Shown in pieces: positions 33,069 through 42,304 of a DNA stretch of 64,000 bases. The stretch is from positions 434,001 to 498,000 of the forward strand of contig NZ_CAWLFA010000001.1 in the NCBI RefSeq assembly GCF_963860125.1, read 5' to 3'. Origin of the DNA: Picosynechococcus sp. PCC 7002. Its GTDB lineage: Bacteria > Cyanobacteriota > Cyanobacteriia > Cyanobacteriales > MRBY01. The notes beneath the pieces are model-generated. The model ran no database searches. It was not told the DNA's origin and was given only the letters and a program-made list of their open reading frames with translations. A program made the translations under genes and the position numbers. Numbering within the stretch: position 1 is the stretch's first letter; the number at the start of each line of letters is the position of its first letter.

Positions 33069-34463
33069 GTGGTGGATTTAAAGAAACTAGAAGAACTCAA
33101 TATTCAGCAAACGGTGGCCGGAATTCTCCAGGACTTTAACCCTATTTTTTCGTCTACTTCTTCTTCTGGACAAACTGGGCAGTGGCGCGCGGCGATCGCC
33201 GCCTTGACGGATTTACTCCTGCGCTCCGGGGGCGAAACCCGTGGTGTCATTTTATCGAGCCCTAGCCCGGTCTTTGACGCGCCCCAAATCACCCGCCACC
33301 ACCATCATTACGTTTTAACGCCGAAAAATCTCCAGGATATTGCCCTGAGTCATCTGCAATTGCCGGGGGCCGGTTTGAATCAAAGCATTCGGCACCACAA
33401 TAATCAAATCGTTGAGTTTCCAATTCTGCCCAATGATCCGTTAGCCCAGGAACAATTTTGTTTGATTTTGACGGCGAAGTTTAATTTTGCGATGGCCCTG
33501 TCTCCCCAGGGATTGCTCTTTTCGTTTGAAACAGAGGCGATCGCCGCCATTTGGCAAATTTTGCAGTGGCGCATGGCCCTAACGCAACCATTTCAGTTCC
33601 AAACCCTCGCCCAACTTTGGCCCCGCTTTGCCGAGGTTGTTCCGGACTATCGTCTTGTCTCTCGGTTTAGCCAGTTAATGGTGCGATCGCTGACGGTTAA
33701 TTTACCCCAGGCTGATTCCCTACCATCTCCAGAACCCCACCAAACCCCTGAACCAACCGCCCAAGCTCAACCGGAATTAGAGCTATTGCAGGCTCTCACC
33801 CATGAAATTCGCACGCCTTTGACAACAATCCGTACCATGACAAAGTTGTTGTTAAAAAAGAAAACCCAACTGACCCAAGACATTGTCAAACGCATCGAAA
33901 CCATTGAGCAAGAGTGCAACGAACAAATCCGGCGCATGGAACTTATTTTTCGGGCGGCCGAATTGGAAACTCCATCCCATCACCCGAAGCAAACCCTGCA
34001 ACTGGTACCCATTTCCCTAGAACAAATTTTCCAGGAGGGAACACCCCGTTGGCAAAAACAGGCCCAACGGCGCAATGTCAACCTAGAGGTCGCCTTGCCC
34101 CCATACCTGCCCCAGGTGGTGAGTGATCCAGCGATGCTTGACCAAATGCTGTCCGGGTTAATCGAGACCCTCACGCGACGCCTACCGACGGGAGCAGAGG
34201 TACAAATCCAAGTCAGCACCGCCGGCAACCAACTGAAGTTAGAAGTCCAGTCCCACGGCCTAGGTCAAAAATGCCTTGAAAAGGCGATTGGCCAGTTGCT
34301 CATTTTCCAACCAGAAACGGGCAGCTTGAGTCTGAATTTAGATGTGACTAAAAATCTCTTTCAACAGTTAGGCGGCAAACTGGCAATTCGACGCCGGGCT
34401 TCCGGGGAAGAAGTCTTTGCTATTTTCTTACCCCTCGGCAATAGCTTCGCTGTGCCCCTCTAG
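33069..34463 (+). CDS. Histidine-kinase-like protein with degenerate ATPase domain
   Basis: 464 residues from a GTG (a second GTG follows directly). The N-terminal ~210 residues form an unassigned sensor region with no membrane segment. The phosphoacceptor box LTHEIRTPLTTIRTM is intact near residue 240. The C-terminal domain has the length of an HATPase, but the motifs are broken. The N-box position reads SGLIETLTRR and lacks the Asn. The G1 position reads QSHGLG and lacks the Asp. The G2 position reads GSLSLNLDV. It may be a pseudokinase or phosphotransfer partner. No response regulator is adjacent. Confidence 0.8.
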   Translation: MVDLKKLEELNIQQTVAGILQDFNPIFSSTSSSGQTGQWRAAIAALTDLLLRSGGETRGVILSSPSPVFDAPQITRHHHHYVLTPKNLQDIALSHLQLPGAGLNQSIRHHNNQIVEFPILPNDPLAQEQFCLILTAKFNFAMALSPQGLLFSFETEAIAAIWQILQWRMALTQPFQFQTLAQLWPRFAEVVPDYRLVSRFSQLMVRSLTVNLPQADSLPSPEPHQTPEPTAQAQPELELLQALTHEIRTPLTTIRTMTKLLLKKKTQLTQDIVKRIETIEQECNEQIRRMELIFRAAELETPSHHPKQTLQLVPISLEQIFQEGTPRWQKQAQRRNVNLEVALPPYLPQVVSDPAMLDQMLSGLIETLTRRLPTGAEVQIQVSTAGNQLKLEVQSHGLGQKCLEKAIGQLLIFQPETGSLSLNLDVTKNLFQQLGGKLAIRRRASGEEVFAIFLPLGNSFAVPL

Positions 34464-34547
34464 GTCTTGTAAGGGCATGGTAAAGCACCCATAAATTCCC
34501 CTTGGGAATGTCTCTGCTAACCAAACGCTGAATTTCACCATTGATGC

Positions 34548-34581
34548 AAAAAAAGATGGGCCACACTAGAGGAGCCCATCT
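34548..34581 (-). terminator. Rho-independent terminator of rpsF
   Basis: AGATGGGC (34554-34561) pairs with GCCCATCT (34574-34581) around a 12-base loop. On the minus strand the stem is followed directly by TTTTTTT. It lies about 40 bases past the rpsF stop. Confidence 0.85.
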
Positions 34582-34621
34582 CTGTTAATTTTCGATTTAG
34601 TTTTTATCGGGTGCTGGAGGT

Positions 34622-34969
34622 TTAGGCACCAGGAGCTGCTGGCTCAGAGGGAGGTGCGTCGGCCTCGAGGGCAATGGGTTCTGCATCCAGCTTCATGGTG
34701 AGGTAGCGAATAACCATTTCCCCTAAGCGCATATCCCGCTCGACGGCTTTGATTTGGCTGCCATCGGCTTTGTAGTTTACTTGGATGTAGATACCATCGT
34801 TGAAGTTCTGGATCGGATAGGCGAGGTGGCGCTTGCCCCGTACTTGAACCTGAAGGTCGCTTGCCCCAGAGTCTTGGAGCATGGTCTTGTATTTGCTGGA
34901 GACTTCCTGCACCTGCTCTTCGCTGAGGTCGGGGCGCAGGATGTACATCATTTCGTAGTTGTTGCTCAT
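34622..34969 (-). CDS. rpsF: 30S ribosomal protein S6
   Basis: 115 residues. It starts MSNNYEMMYILRPDLSEEQV, with the S6 pattern GKRHLAYPIQNFNDGIY near 45 and LRLGEMVIRYLTMK-like strands (RDMRLGEMVIRYLTMKL) near 80-95. The C-terminal tail is Ala/Pro/Glu-rich. S6 binds S18 and 16S rRNA in the small-subunit platform. Here it is a single-gene unit, not beside rpsR, and has its own terminator. Confidence 0.97.
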   Translation of the reverse strand: MSNNYEMMYILRPDLSEEQVQEVSSKYKTMLQDSGASDLQVQVRGKRHLAYPIQNFNDGIYIQVNYKADGSQIKAVERDMRLGEMVIRYLTMKLDAEPIALEADAPPSEPAAPGA

Positions 34970-35216
34970 TACTGTTTAATATAAATCCTTCTGGACAATA
35001 AGGCCGCTCGATGTGTGGAAATTTCGGATTTCTTTTACGATTCGAGAAGCAAGGATATAAAATTCTACTACACCTTGCCCCCTTTTAGGGAGTGTTGGCT
35101 GGATCTGAAACTGATGAAAAACAGATCATGACTTGGGTCTGAGGGTCTGTCATCGATTGGCGATCGCCACCTTGAGGTGGAGCTTTGTTCTGTGTTTAGT
35201 TGATCAAAATTCATTT

Positions 35217-36011
35217 ATGGCGCAACGATATGTTCGGGTTCAAACTCCCCAAGGGCAAGTATTATACGGACTGCTAAAGCTCAACCGTGAAGTGCAGGTG
35301 ATCGATGCACCGGCTTGGTTGGGGGGACAACCGACGGGGGAAAGTCTCGCGCCGGATGAGTACCAATTATTGGCCCCCTGCGCCCCGTCAAAAATTGTTG
35401 CGGTGGGTCACAACTATGCCGCCCATGCGGCGGAACTCCAGCAGCCGATTCCGTCGGAACCAGTGTTATTTTTGAAACCTCCCAGTGCGATTGTGGCCCA
35501 CCAACAGGGCATTGTGTATCCGGCCCAATGTCAACAGTTGGAGTTTGAGGGGGAATTGGCCCTTGTAATTGGCGATCGCACCCGCCATTGCTCTGAAGAA
35601 GAGGCCCACCGAAAAATTTGGGGCTATACCATCGCCAATGATGTGACGGCGCGGGATCTCCAACGGCAAGATGCCCAGTGGACGCGGGCAAAGGGATTTG
35701 ATACGTTCTGTCCCCTCGGCCCTTGGATTGTGCGCGAGCTTAGCCCCGATGCCAAATTGCGCACCTATGTGACGCCCCTGGGGGAAGAACTCCCTGAACA
35801 ATCAGACCCAGCCCAGGCCGCCTCGGTGCAGGATATGGTTTTTTCCGTGGCCAAATTGGTGAGTTACATCTCCGAAATTATGACCCTGTTGCCCGGTGAT
35901 GTGATTTTGACGGGCACCCCCGCCGGAGTTCACCCTGTCCGCATTGGCGATCGCCTGTTGATCACCATCGAAGGGATCGGCGAGCTTGAAAATCCCATCA
36001 TTGCCCCCTAA
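35217..36011 (+). CDS. Fumarylacetoacetate hydrolase family protein
   Basis: 264 residues from the ATG at 35217 (MAQRYVRVQTPQGQ). The frame is open upstream but that part has no family similarity. Core motifs are VAVGHNYAAHAAEL, FLKPPSAIV, EFEGELALVIGDRTR (metal-binding Glu residues), GYTIANDVTARDLQ, KGFDTFCPLGPWIV and LLPGDVILTGTPAGV. The family includes acylpyruvases, oxaloacetate decarboxylases and hydratases; the substrate is not determined by these motifs. It ends 45 bases before the binding-protein gene. Confidence 0.92.
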   Translation: MAQRYVRVQTPQGQVLYGLLKLNREVQVIDAPAWLGGQPTGESLAPDEYQLLAPCAPSKIVAVGHNYAAHAAELQQPIPSEPVLFLKPPSAIVAHQQGIVYPAQCQQLEFEGELALVIGDRTRHCSEEEAHRKIWGYTIANDVTARDLQRQDAQWTRAKGFDTFCPLGPWIVRELSPDAKLRTYVTPLGEELPEQSDPAQAASVQDMVFSVAKLVSYISEIMTLLPGDVILTGTPAGVHPVRIGDRLLITIEGIGELENPIIAP

Positions 36012-36056
36012 GACCCGTCCCCGTCCTCCATTGCTTGTTGTTGACTACCCGTTGCC

Positions 36057-37781
36057 ATGCCCATCGCTAAACGTTTTTTGACCCGTACCTGTGCTGCTGC
36101 CGCCTGTCTCTTCCTTGTGGGTTGTGGTACCGCCAATAACATTACGCCCCCAAATCCCAGCGAACCGACGTTGCTCCGACTGCTGTACTGGCAAGGGCCA
36201 ACCATTTTAAATCCCCATCTTTCTACGGGTTTTAAGGACTGGGAAGCCAGCCGAATTACCCTCGAACCCCTGGCAACGTTTGATCCCGATAGCGAGTTGG
36301 TGCCTGTGTTAGTCGCAGAAATTCCCAGCCTCGAAAATGGGGGGCTCAGTGCCGATGGACGCTCCGTAACTTGGAAACTCAAACCAGATTTGCGTTGGTC
36401 TGATGGGGAGCCGTTCACGGCGGCGGATGTGGTTTTTACCTATGAATTCATTACAAACCCGGCGGCGGGGGCGACCAATGCGGGGGTTTTTCAGGGGGTG
36501 GAAACCGTAGAAGCCATCGACGAAACAACGGTGAAGGTCACTTTTAAGGATGTGACCCCTGCCTGGTTTGGGGTTTTTGTCGGGGCCGAGGGGATGATTT
36601 TACCCCGTCACAAATTTGTCGATTACCAAGGAGAACAGGCCAGAACTGCGCCAGCCAATCTGTTACCAGTGGGCACAGGGCCATACCGGGTGGTGGAATT
36701 TAAGCCGGGGGATGTGGTGGTTTACGAAAAGAACCCCCATTACCGAGAGGTCGAGCAGTTAGGTTTTGAGCGACTAGAGCTAAAAGGGGGTGGGGATGCC
36801 ACCGCAGCGGCGCGGGCTGTCCTCCAAACAGGGGAGGCAGATTTTGCCTACAATCTCCAGGTGGAAACCAAGGTTTTGACGGAACTGAGTGCAGGGGGAC
36901 AGGGTCAAGTTTTAGCAAACTTTGGGTCTTTGAGTGAACGGCTAGTCCTCAACTTCACTGACCCCAACCAAGAAACCCCCAGTGGTGAACGGTCGAGTTT
37001 GGCTTTTCTCCATCCTTTCTTGACGGATCGGCGCGTGCGGGAGGCGATCGCCACGGCCATTGATCGCGAGACCATTGCCCAGGAACTGTATGGTGTTACG
37101 GGCAAACCCACCAGTAATTTTGTGGTAAATCCCCCTGAGTTCGTCTCCCCCAATACCAGCTATAGCTTCAACCCAGAACAGGCCAAGGCCCTCCTCGACC
37201 AAGCAGGCTGGGTCGATACTAACGGCGATGGAACCCGTGATCAAGACGGCGTGGAGATGCGGTTGCTGTTCCAGACCTCCGTGAATCCACTCCGCCAGAA
37301 AACCCAAGCGATTATTAAGCAAAATTTGGCCGAAATTGGGATGGCCGTTGAACTAAAAAGCATTGACGCCAGCATTTACTTTTCCGGCGATCCGGCCAAT
37401 GTGGACACCACAGAACGCTTTACGGCAGATTTGCAGATGTTTACGACGGGTAATACCAATCCTGATCCCCTGCCCTATTTCAAACGTTATACCTGCGCTG
37501 AAATTCCGACCCAGGCGAACAACTGGACGGGGGATAACTATGCCCGTTATTGCAACCCCGATTATGACGAACTCTGGGCCGCAACCACCCAAGCCCTCGA
37601 TCCAGAAGAGCGGCAAGCCTCTTTAATTCGCCTCAATGATTTGCTGATTCAAGAGGTTGCGGTCATTCCCCTAATTCACCGGGCAGAAACCGCCGGGATT
37701 GGCGATCGCCTTACGGGAGTTAGCCTCACGCCCTGGGATATGAATACTTGGAATATTGCCGCCTGGCGCAAGGAAGCCTAG
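36057..37781 (+). CDS. Extracellular solute-binding lipoprotein, family 5
   Basis: 574 residues. It has a lipoprotein signal peptide with lipobox LVGC and the acylated Cys at residue 23. The remainder matches the peptide/nickel/opine binding family 5: LKPDLRWSDGEPFTAADVVFTYEFI, GTGPYRVVEFKPGD and RRVREAIATAIDRETIAQELYG are characteristic. It would deliver oligopeptides or similar ligands to a DppBC-type permease, none of which is encoded nearby, so the transporter partners lie elsewhere. Confidence 0.93.
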   Translation: MPIAKRFLTRTCAAAACLFLVGCGTANNITPPNPSEPTLLRLLYWQGPTILNPHLSTGFKDWEASRITLEPLATFDPDSELVPVLVAEIPSLENGGLSADGRSVTWKLKPDLRWSDGEPFTAADVVFTYEFITNPAAGATNAGVFQGVETVEAIDETTVKVTFKDVTPAWFGVFVGAEGMILPRHKFVDYQGEQARTAPANLLPVGTGPYRVVEFKPGDVVVYEKNPHYREVEQLGFERLELKGGGDATAAARAVLQTGEADFAYNLQVETKVLTELSAGGQGQVLANFGSLSERLVLNFTDPNQETPSGERSSLAFLHPFLTDRRVREAIATAIDRETIAQELYGVTGKPTSNFVVNPPEFVSPNTSYSFNPEQAKALLDQAGWVDTNGDGTRDQDGVEMRLLFQTSVNPLRQKTQAIIKQNLAEIGMAVELKSIDASIYFSGDPANVDTTERFTADLQMFTTGNTNPDPLPYFKRYTCAEIPTQANNWTGDNYARYCNPDYDELWAATTQALDPEERQASLIRLNDLLIQEVAVIPLIHRAETAGIGDRLTGVSLTPWDMNTWNIAAWRKEA

Positions 37782-37792
37782 GAATGACCGCC

Positions 37793-39469
37793 CTAAAATA
37801 GACCCCGCCGACCATTCGGCATGATAGTGGCCCAGTTCGTTTTAGCAGTTTTGAGTTGCTGGTCTGTGATTTTGGCGTTGCGCAAATTCGCGCCACAGAG
37901 ATTTGCCCCGTCCAGCAGAGCGTAGTTTAAATAGGCTTGTTTTAGGTTAGCGCCCCGCAGATCGGCTTGGCTGAGGTTGGTATAGCTCAGGTAAGCCTGT
38001 TCTAGATTTGCGTCCCGGAGATTCGCTTGGTGTAAGTTAGCTTTGCCAAAATCAGCGCGACTGAGATTTGCCCCCTGGAAATTGGCTTGAATCATTTGGG
38101 ATTGGTGGAAAATACACCCCGATAAATTCATGCGCGGCAGGCTGAGACCTAACAGTTGTAGTTGAGCAAAGTTTCGGCGACCTTGGCCATAGGCACTCAA
38201 CATATCCTGGGCGGTCAACTTAGTCTCCATCGGATTCGTCCGATTAGCTTTGTTCGGCTCGACCCGCATGGTTTTGCCCATGGTAGAACGGGGTTTGTTG
38301 CGTCCTGCGGTCAATCGATTAATGCGCTGGGCAGAGGCAGAGGGGTGATAGGTATCTGTCTGGGAAGGGGCACCATAGGGTTTCTTTTGGCGATCGCGTC
38401 TTGCTCGGATGGCCATCGCTAACTGAGAATTAGCCAGGGTGGAAGGGCCGCCCGTCAGTTCCCCATCGTCATCGCTTGAGGCGGTGGGAGAAACTTGGCC
38501 CCCAGTGGTTCCCGTAAAGGATTCTGCGCCACTCAAATCTGCCATGCCCTGGGCCAGGCTTTCCATATAGGGTTCCATTTCGAGGGCATCAAGCACATCC
38601 TGGGCGGATTGATAGCGGTGCTTGACTGAACTCTCCAGCATTTTGTGGAGGACACTCGCGAGGCTGTTGCTGATATTGACGTGGGACTCCCACAGCAGTT
38701 CTCCCGTTTTGGAGTCGTAGTCGAGGTCCTTGGGGGGTTTCCCGGTGAGCAAATAAAGACAGGTGATCCCCACCGCATAGATGTCACTGGCATAGACGGG
38801 ACGCATGGCCATTTGCTCTGGGGGGGCATAGCCTGGGGTGCCAACGGCGAAGGAGGTGAGGGCTGTTTGTTCTGATGTCGAGGCGATCGCCTCGGCGTTA
38901 ATTTGATTTTTTACCGCGCCAAAATCGATCAAAACTAACTTCTTGTCTTGGTCGCGGCGAATCAGGTTTGCGGGCTTGATATCCCGGTGGATCACCTGTT
39001 GGGAATGAATATATTGGATGACAGGTAAAACTTCACTGAGAAATTGCCGCGCGCCGGCTTCACTAAATGGCCCATTTTTTTTCACTTCCTGCTGCAGATT
39101 ATTGCCTTTGACATATTCCTGGACGAGGTAAAAATGATTGTCGTCTTCAAAGTAATCCAGGAGGCGGGGCACCTGGGGATGATTGCCGATGCGACCGAGG
39201 GTCTCGGCCTCCCGTTCAAACAGTTCGCGGGCCATCTGGAACAGGTGAGGCACGTTGCTCGCAAGACGCAGTTGCTTGATCACACAGGATGGTTTGCCAG
39301 GGAGGTTCAAATCTACCGCGAGGAAGGTGGCGCCAAAACCACCATGGCCTAAGCTTTTGAGGGGTTTATAGCGTTGGCGCAGGATTAGGCTACTGCCACA
39401 GGTTCCGCAGACTCGCGCCTTGAGGGGATTTTTGGGGTTGGAACATTTGGGATTGATACAGTAGCTCAT
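37793..39469 (-). CDS. spkB: Ser/Thr protein kinase with N-terminal Cys motif and pentapeptide repeats (SpkB-like)
   Basis: 558 residues. The N-terminus has Cys4, Cys9, Cys21 and Cys24, a zinc-ribbon-like motif. The kinase domain (about 33-300) has LGHGGFGATFLA, the lysine in VIKQL, HRDIKPANL and LIDFGAVK, all intact. A Ser/Thr/Lys-rich linker follows. Pentapeptide repeats (about 440-540, A(D/N)LxxA type, for example ANLSRADFGKANLHQANLRDANL at the start) close the protein. This arrangement is that of Synechocystis SpkB, linked to motility and redox stress. Convergent with the binding lipoprotein gene. Confidence 0.92.
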   Translation of the reverse strand: MSYCINPKCSNPKNPLKARVCGTCGSSLILRQRYKPLKSLGHGGFGATFLAVDLNLPGKPSCVIKQLRLASNVPHLFQMARELFEREAETLGRIGNHPQVPRLLDYFEDDNHFYLVQEYVKGNNLQQEVKKNGPFSEAGARQFLSEVLPVIQYIHSQQVIHRDIKPANLIRRDQDKKLVLIDFGAVKNQINAEAIASTSEQTALTSFAVGTPGYAPPEQMAMRPVYASDIYAVGITCLYLLTGKPPKDLDYDSKTGELLWESHVNISNSLASVLHKMLESSVKHRYQSAQDVLDALEMEPYMESLAQGMADLSGAESFTGTTGGQVSPTASSDDDGELTGGPSTLANSQLAMAIRARRDRQKKPYGAPSQTDTYHPSASAQRINRLTAGRNKPRSTMGKTMRVEPNKANRTNPMETKLTAQDMLSAYGQGRRNFAQLQLLGLSLPRMNLSGCIFHQSQMIQANFQGANLSRADFGKANLHQANLRDANLEQAYLSYTNLSQADLRGANLKQAYLNYALLDGANLCGANLRNAKITDQQLKTAKTNWATIMPNGRRGLF

Positions 39470-39832
39470 CCAGAGTCACCTTAATGAGAGAGGCGATCGC
39501 CTCTGCAAGGAAAGTTTTGGTCGCCTATTTTGTTACCGTGAGCAAGCATGGCGTTGTGATCTGACGCACCAACGGGGATGACCTGTGATGGTGTGTTCAC
39601 CTCAAGCTCCATCATATCTCACCACCTTAACGTACTGGGATGGTGTCTGGGGGTTTGCTAGGCGTGTTCTTAGCGTTCCCTAAAAGGGCGCGTTTCGGCT
39701 CAGGGCTTGGGTCTTTCTGTCAGGATCTGTGGGATATCATCTATGGCGATCGCCCCCAATATTTTCCCCGGTAAGGGGAGGGAAACGTTTAAAATAAACT
39801 CCTTGAAACTAATGTAATGCCCCAAAAAGTCA
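39470..39832. other. Divergent intergenic region between the SpkB-like gene and pheT
   Basis: 363 bases separating two divergent genes, so it should contain both promoters. It includes one HIP1 site at about 39492 and another near 39747. An open frame on the minus strand across 39700-40014 overlaps pheT and is not supported. No T-box or other known riboregulator was recognised before pheT. Confidence 0.5.
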
Positions 39833-42262
39833 ATGCGGATTTCCCTGAATTGGTTAAAAGAATTTGTTGAGATCACCCTATCGCCAGAAGAATTAGCCAA
39901 AACCCTAACCATTGCTGGGTTTGAAGTAGAAGAAATCGAAGATCGCCGCCGCCTGGCCAATGGTGTCGTTGTTGGTAAAGTTGTAAGCCGCGAACCCCAT
40001 CCCGACGCCGACAAACTGAGCGTCTGTCAAGTCGATATTGGTGCAGACGAACTTTCAACCATTGTCTGTGGGGCGAAAAATGTCCGGGCCGATATCTTTG
40101 TCCCCGTCGCTACCCTAGGCACCTACTTACCCACCATTGACCTCAAACTAAAACCCACCAAACTCCGGGGTGTAAAATCCTCCGGGATGATTTGCTCCCT
40201 CTCCGAATTGGGCTTAGAAAAAGACTCCGAAGGCATTCACATTTTTGAACAACCAGACCTAAAGCCGGGGATGGACGTGCGCCCCCTCCTCGGCTTAGAT
40301 GATGTGGTATTGGATTTAACCGCCACCGCTAACCGAGCCGATGCCCTCAGTATGGTTGGCGTCGCGCGGGAAGTGGCAGCTCTCACTGGCGTAGATGTCA
40401 AACTCCCAGAAATTCCGGCCATGGATACCGCCCCGGAAACGTTGACCATCACCGTGGCCGATCCTGTCGCCTGTCCCGCCTATCTCGGTACGGTGATCGA
40501 AGGTGTGACGACAGCGCCTTCTCCTGATTGGTTAAAATTCCGGCTCCAAGCGGCTGGCACCCGCCCGATTAATAATGTTGTTGATATCACCAACTATGTG
40601 CTCCTCGAATGGGGACAGCCCCTCCATGCCTTTGACCGGGAGCGTCTTGCCCAGGTGGCAGGATCTGAAACCGTTGCCCTTGGGGTGCGGTTTGCCAAAG
40701 CCGGGGAAATGTTAACGACCCTCGATGGTCAAGAGCGCAAGCTAGCTGAGAAAAATTTGGTAATTACCGCCAATGATGTCCCTGTTGCTTTGGCGGGGGT
40801 AATGGGTGGTGAAAGTACGGAAGTTCACAATGGCACCCAGAATATTGTTTTAGAAGCAGCCCTATTTGAACCCGTCACCATCCGACGGTCTTCCCGTGCC
40901 GTTGGTTTGTGGAGTGAATCTTCGACTCGCTATGAACGGGGTGTCAACCAAGTGGAATTAGACCGGGCGGCCCAACGGGCGATCGCCCTCCTCCAAGAAC
41001 TCACCGGGGGAACTGTGGTTCAGCGTGGTCTCACGGATACCCGACCCGATCCCAATGCCCGACCTAAAATTCCTCTGCGTTTACAACGGCTCCACGAAGT
41101 CCTCGGCCATGTCCATAAGGACGGCAAAATTTTTGACGTGCCCCTCGCCGATGTGGAACGCATTTTGGCGGATCTCGGCTGTACCCTCGAATCCACAGGA
41201 GAAGGGGTCTGGGAAGTGGCTGTGCCCCCCTACCGTTATCGCGATTTAGAACGCGAAATTGACCTTATCGAAGAAGTGGCCCGTCTCTATGGCTATGACA
41301 ATTTCTGCGATACTTTACCGAGTCAATCCGCCGCTGGTTTTTTGTCTCCAGCCGAAAAAGTAAATCGTCAATTGCGGGGCAGCTTCCGGGCGATTGGCCT
41401 GACCGAAGTGGTGCATTACTCCTTGGTTAAGCCAGAACTTGCTGACATCAAACTCAGTAACCCCCTGTTTGTGGAATATTCTGCCTTACGAAAGGAGTTG
41501 CTCACAGGGTTAATTGATGCCTTTGCCTACAACCAATCCCAAGGCAATGGTGCCCTCAATGCCTTTGAACTGGGTCGCGTTTTTTGGCTAGACGACAACG
41601 AAAACTATGCCGAAGCTGATTATCTGGCTGGAATTTTAGGGGGCAATCTCAATCCCGATGGCAGTTGGGCTGTTGGTGGCAAAGGTCAACCAATGTCTTG
41701 GTATGAAGCGAAGGGATTCCTTGATGCCGCCTTCCGGCAACTGGGCTTGGAGGTGAGCTATCGGGCAGATACCAGCAACGAAAAATTGCATCCCGGTCGG
41801 ACAGCGTCTCTCTGGCTTCAGGGTCGTCAACTGGGGATTTTTGGACAACTCCACCCCCAACTACGTCAGGAAAAAGATTTGATCGATGCGGTGTATGTTT
41901 TTGAGCTGAAACTTGATCTGCTGCAAACGGTGTTGAGTCGTCCATCCCAACAGGTACCCATTTTTAAGGCCTTTTCTACTTACCCCGCAGTCACCCGCGA
42001 TTTGGCGTTCTTTGCCCCCCTCGAAACGTCTGTAGCCGACCTGGAGCAGGCCATGCAGAAAACAGCAAAAAAACTGTTGGCTGGGGTGGAGTTATTTGAT
42101 GAATATCGCGGTGAGCACGCCCCTGAAGGCCAGCGCAGTTTGGCTTTTAGTTTGCAGTATCGAGCTGCGGATAAAACCCTAACGGACGAGGAGATTGATC
42201 CAGTCCACCAAAAGGTGCGGGATGCGCTGGTTAAACAGTTTGCCGTGACCCTCAGAAGCTAA
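39833..42262 (+). CDS. pheT: Phenylalanyl-tRNA synthetase beta subunit
   Basis: 809 residues, normal length. It starts MRISLNWLKEFVEI. The EMAP/tRNA-binding domain is about 39-150 (VVGKVVSREPHPDADKLSVCQVD). B3/B4 editing and B5 domains follow. The pseudo-catalytic domain carries RDLEREIDLIEEVARLYGYD. The C-terminal FDX-ACB anticodon domain (about 715-809) begins FKAFSTYPAVTRDLAF. It pairs with PheS, encoded elsewhere. The ATG is preceded by weak ribosome-site sequence (AAAAAGTCA). Confidence 0.98.
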   Translation: MRISLNWLKEFVEITLSPEELAKTLTIAGFEVEEIEDRRRLANGVVVGKVVSREPHPDADKLSVCQVDIGADELSTIVCGAKNVRADIFVPVATLGTYLPTIDLKLKPTKLRGVKSSGMICSLSELGLEKDSEGIHIFEQPDLKPGMDVRPLLGLDDVVLDLTATANRADALSMVGVAREVAALTGVDVKLPEIPAMDTAPETLTITVADPVACPAYLGTVIEGVTTAPSPDWLKFRLQAAGTRPINNVVDITNYVLLEWGQPLHAFDRERLAQVAGSETVALGVRFAKAGEMLTTLDGQERKLAEKNLVITANDVPVALAGVMGGESTEVHNGTQNIVLEAALFEPVTIRRSSRAVGLWSESSTRYERGVNQVELDRAAQRAIALLQELTGGTVVQRGLTDTRPDPNARPKIPLRLQRLHEVLGHVHKDGKIFDVPLADVERILADLGCTLESTGEGVWEVAVPPYRYRDLEREIDLIEEVARLYGYDNFCDTLPSQSAAGFLSPAEKVNRQLRGSFRAIGLTEVVHYSLVKPELADIKLSNPLFVEYSALRKELLTGLIDAFAYNQSQGNGALNAFELGRVFWLDDNENYAEADYLAGILGGNLNPDGSWAVGGKGQPMSWYEAKGFLDAAFRQLGLEVSYRADTSNEKLHPGRTASLWLQGRQLGIFGQLHPQLRQEKDLIDAVYVFELKLDLLQTVLSRPSQQVPIFKAFSTYPAVTRDLAFFAPLETSVADLEQAMQKTAKKLLAGVELFDEYRGEHAPEGQRSLAFSLQYRAADKTLTDEEIDPVHQKVRDALVKQFAVTLRS

Positions 42263-42281
42263 CCCTCTTTGCCTCGCGGCA

Positions 42282-42298
42282 TCTCCCCTCAGGGGAGA
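42282..42298. terminator. Short hairpin between pheT and malic enzyme genes
   Basis: TCTCCCC (42282-42288) and GGGGAGA (42292-42298) form a perfect 7-base-pair stem with a 3-base loop in the 42 bases between two convergent genes. There is no T-run, so it may be a shared barrier or RNA-stability hairpin more than a classic terminator. Confidence 0.45.
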
Positions 42299-42304
42299 AT
42301 TCCG

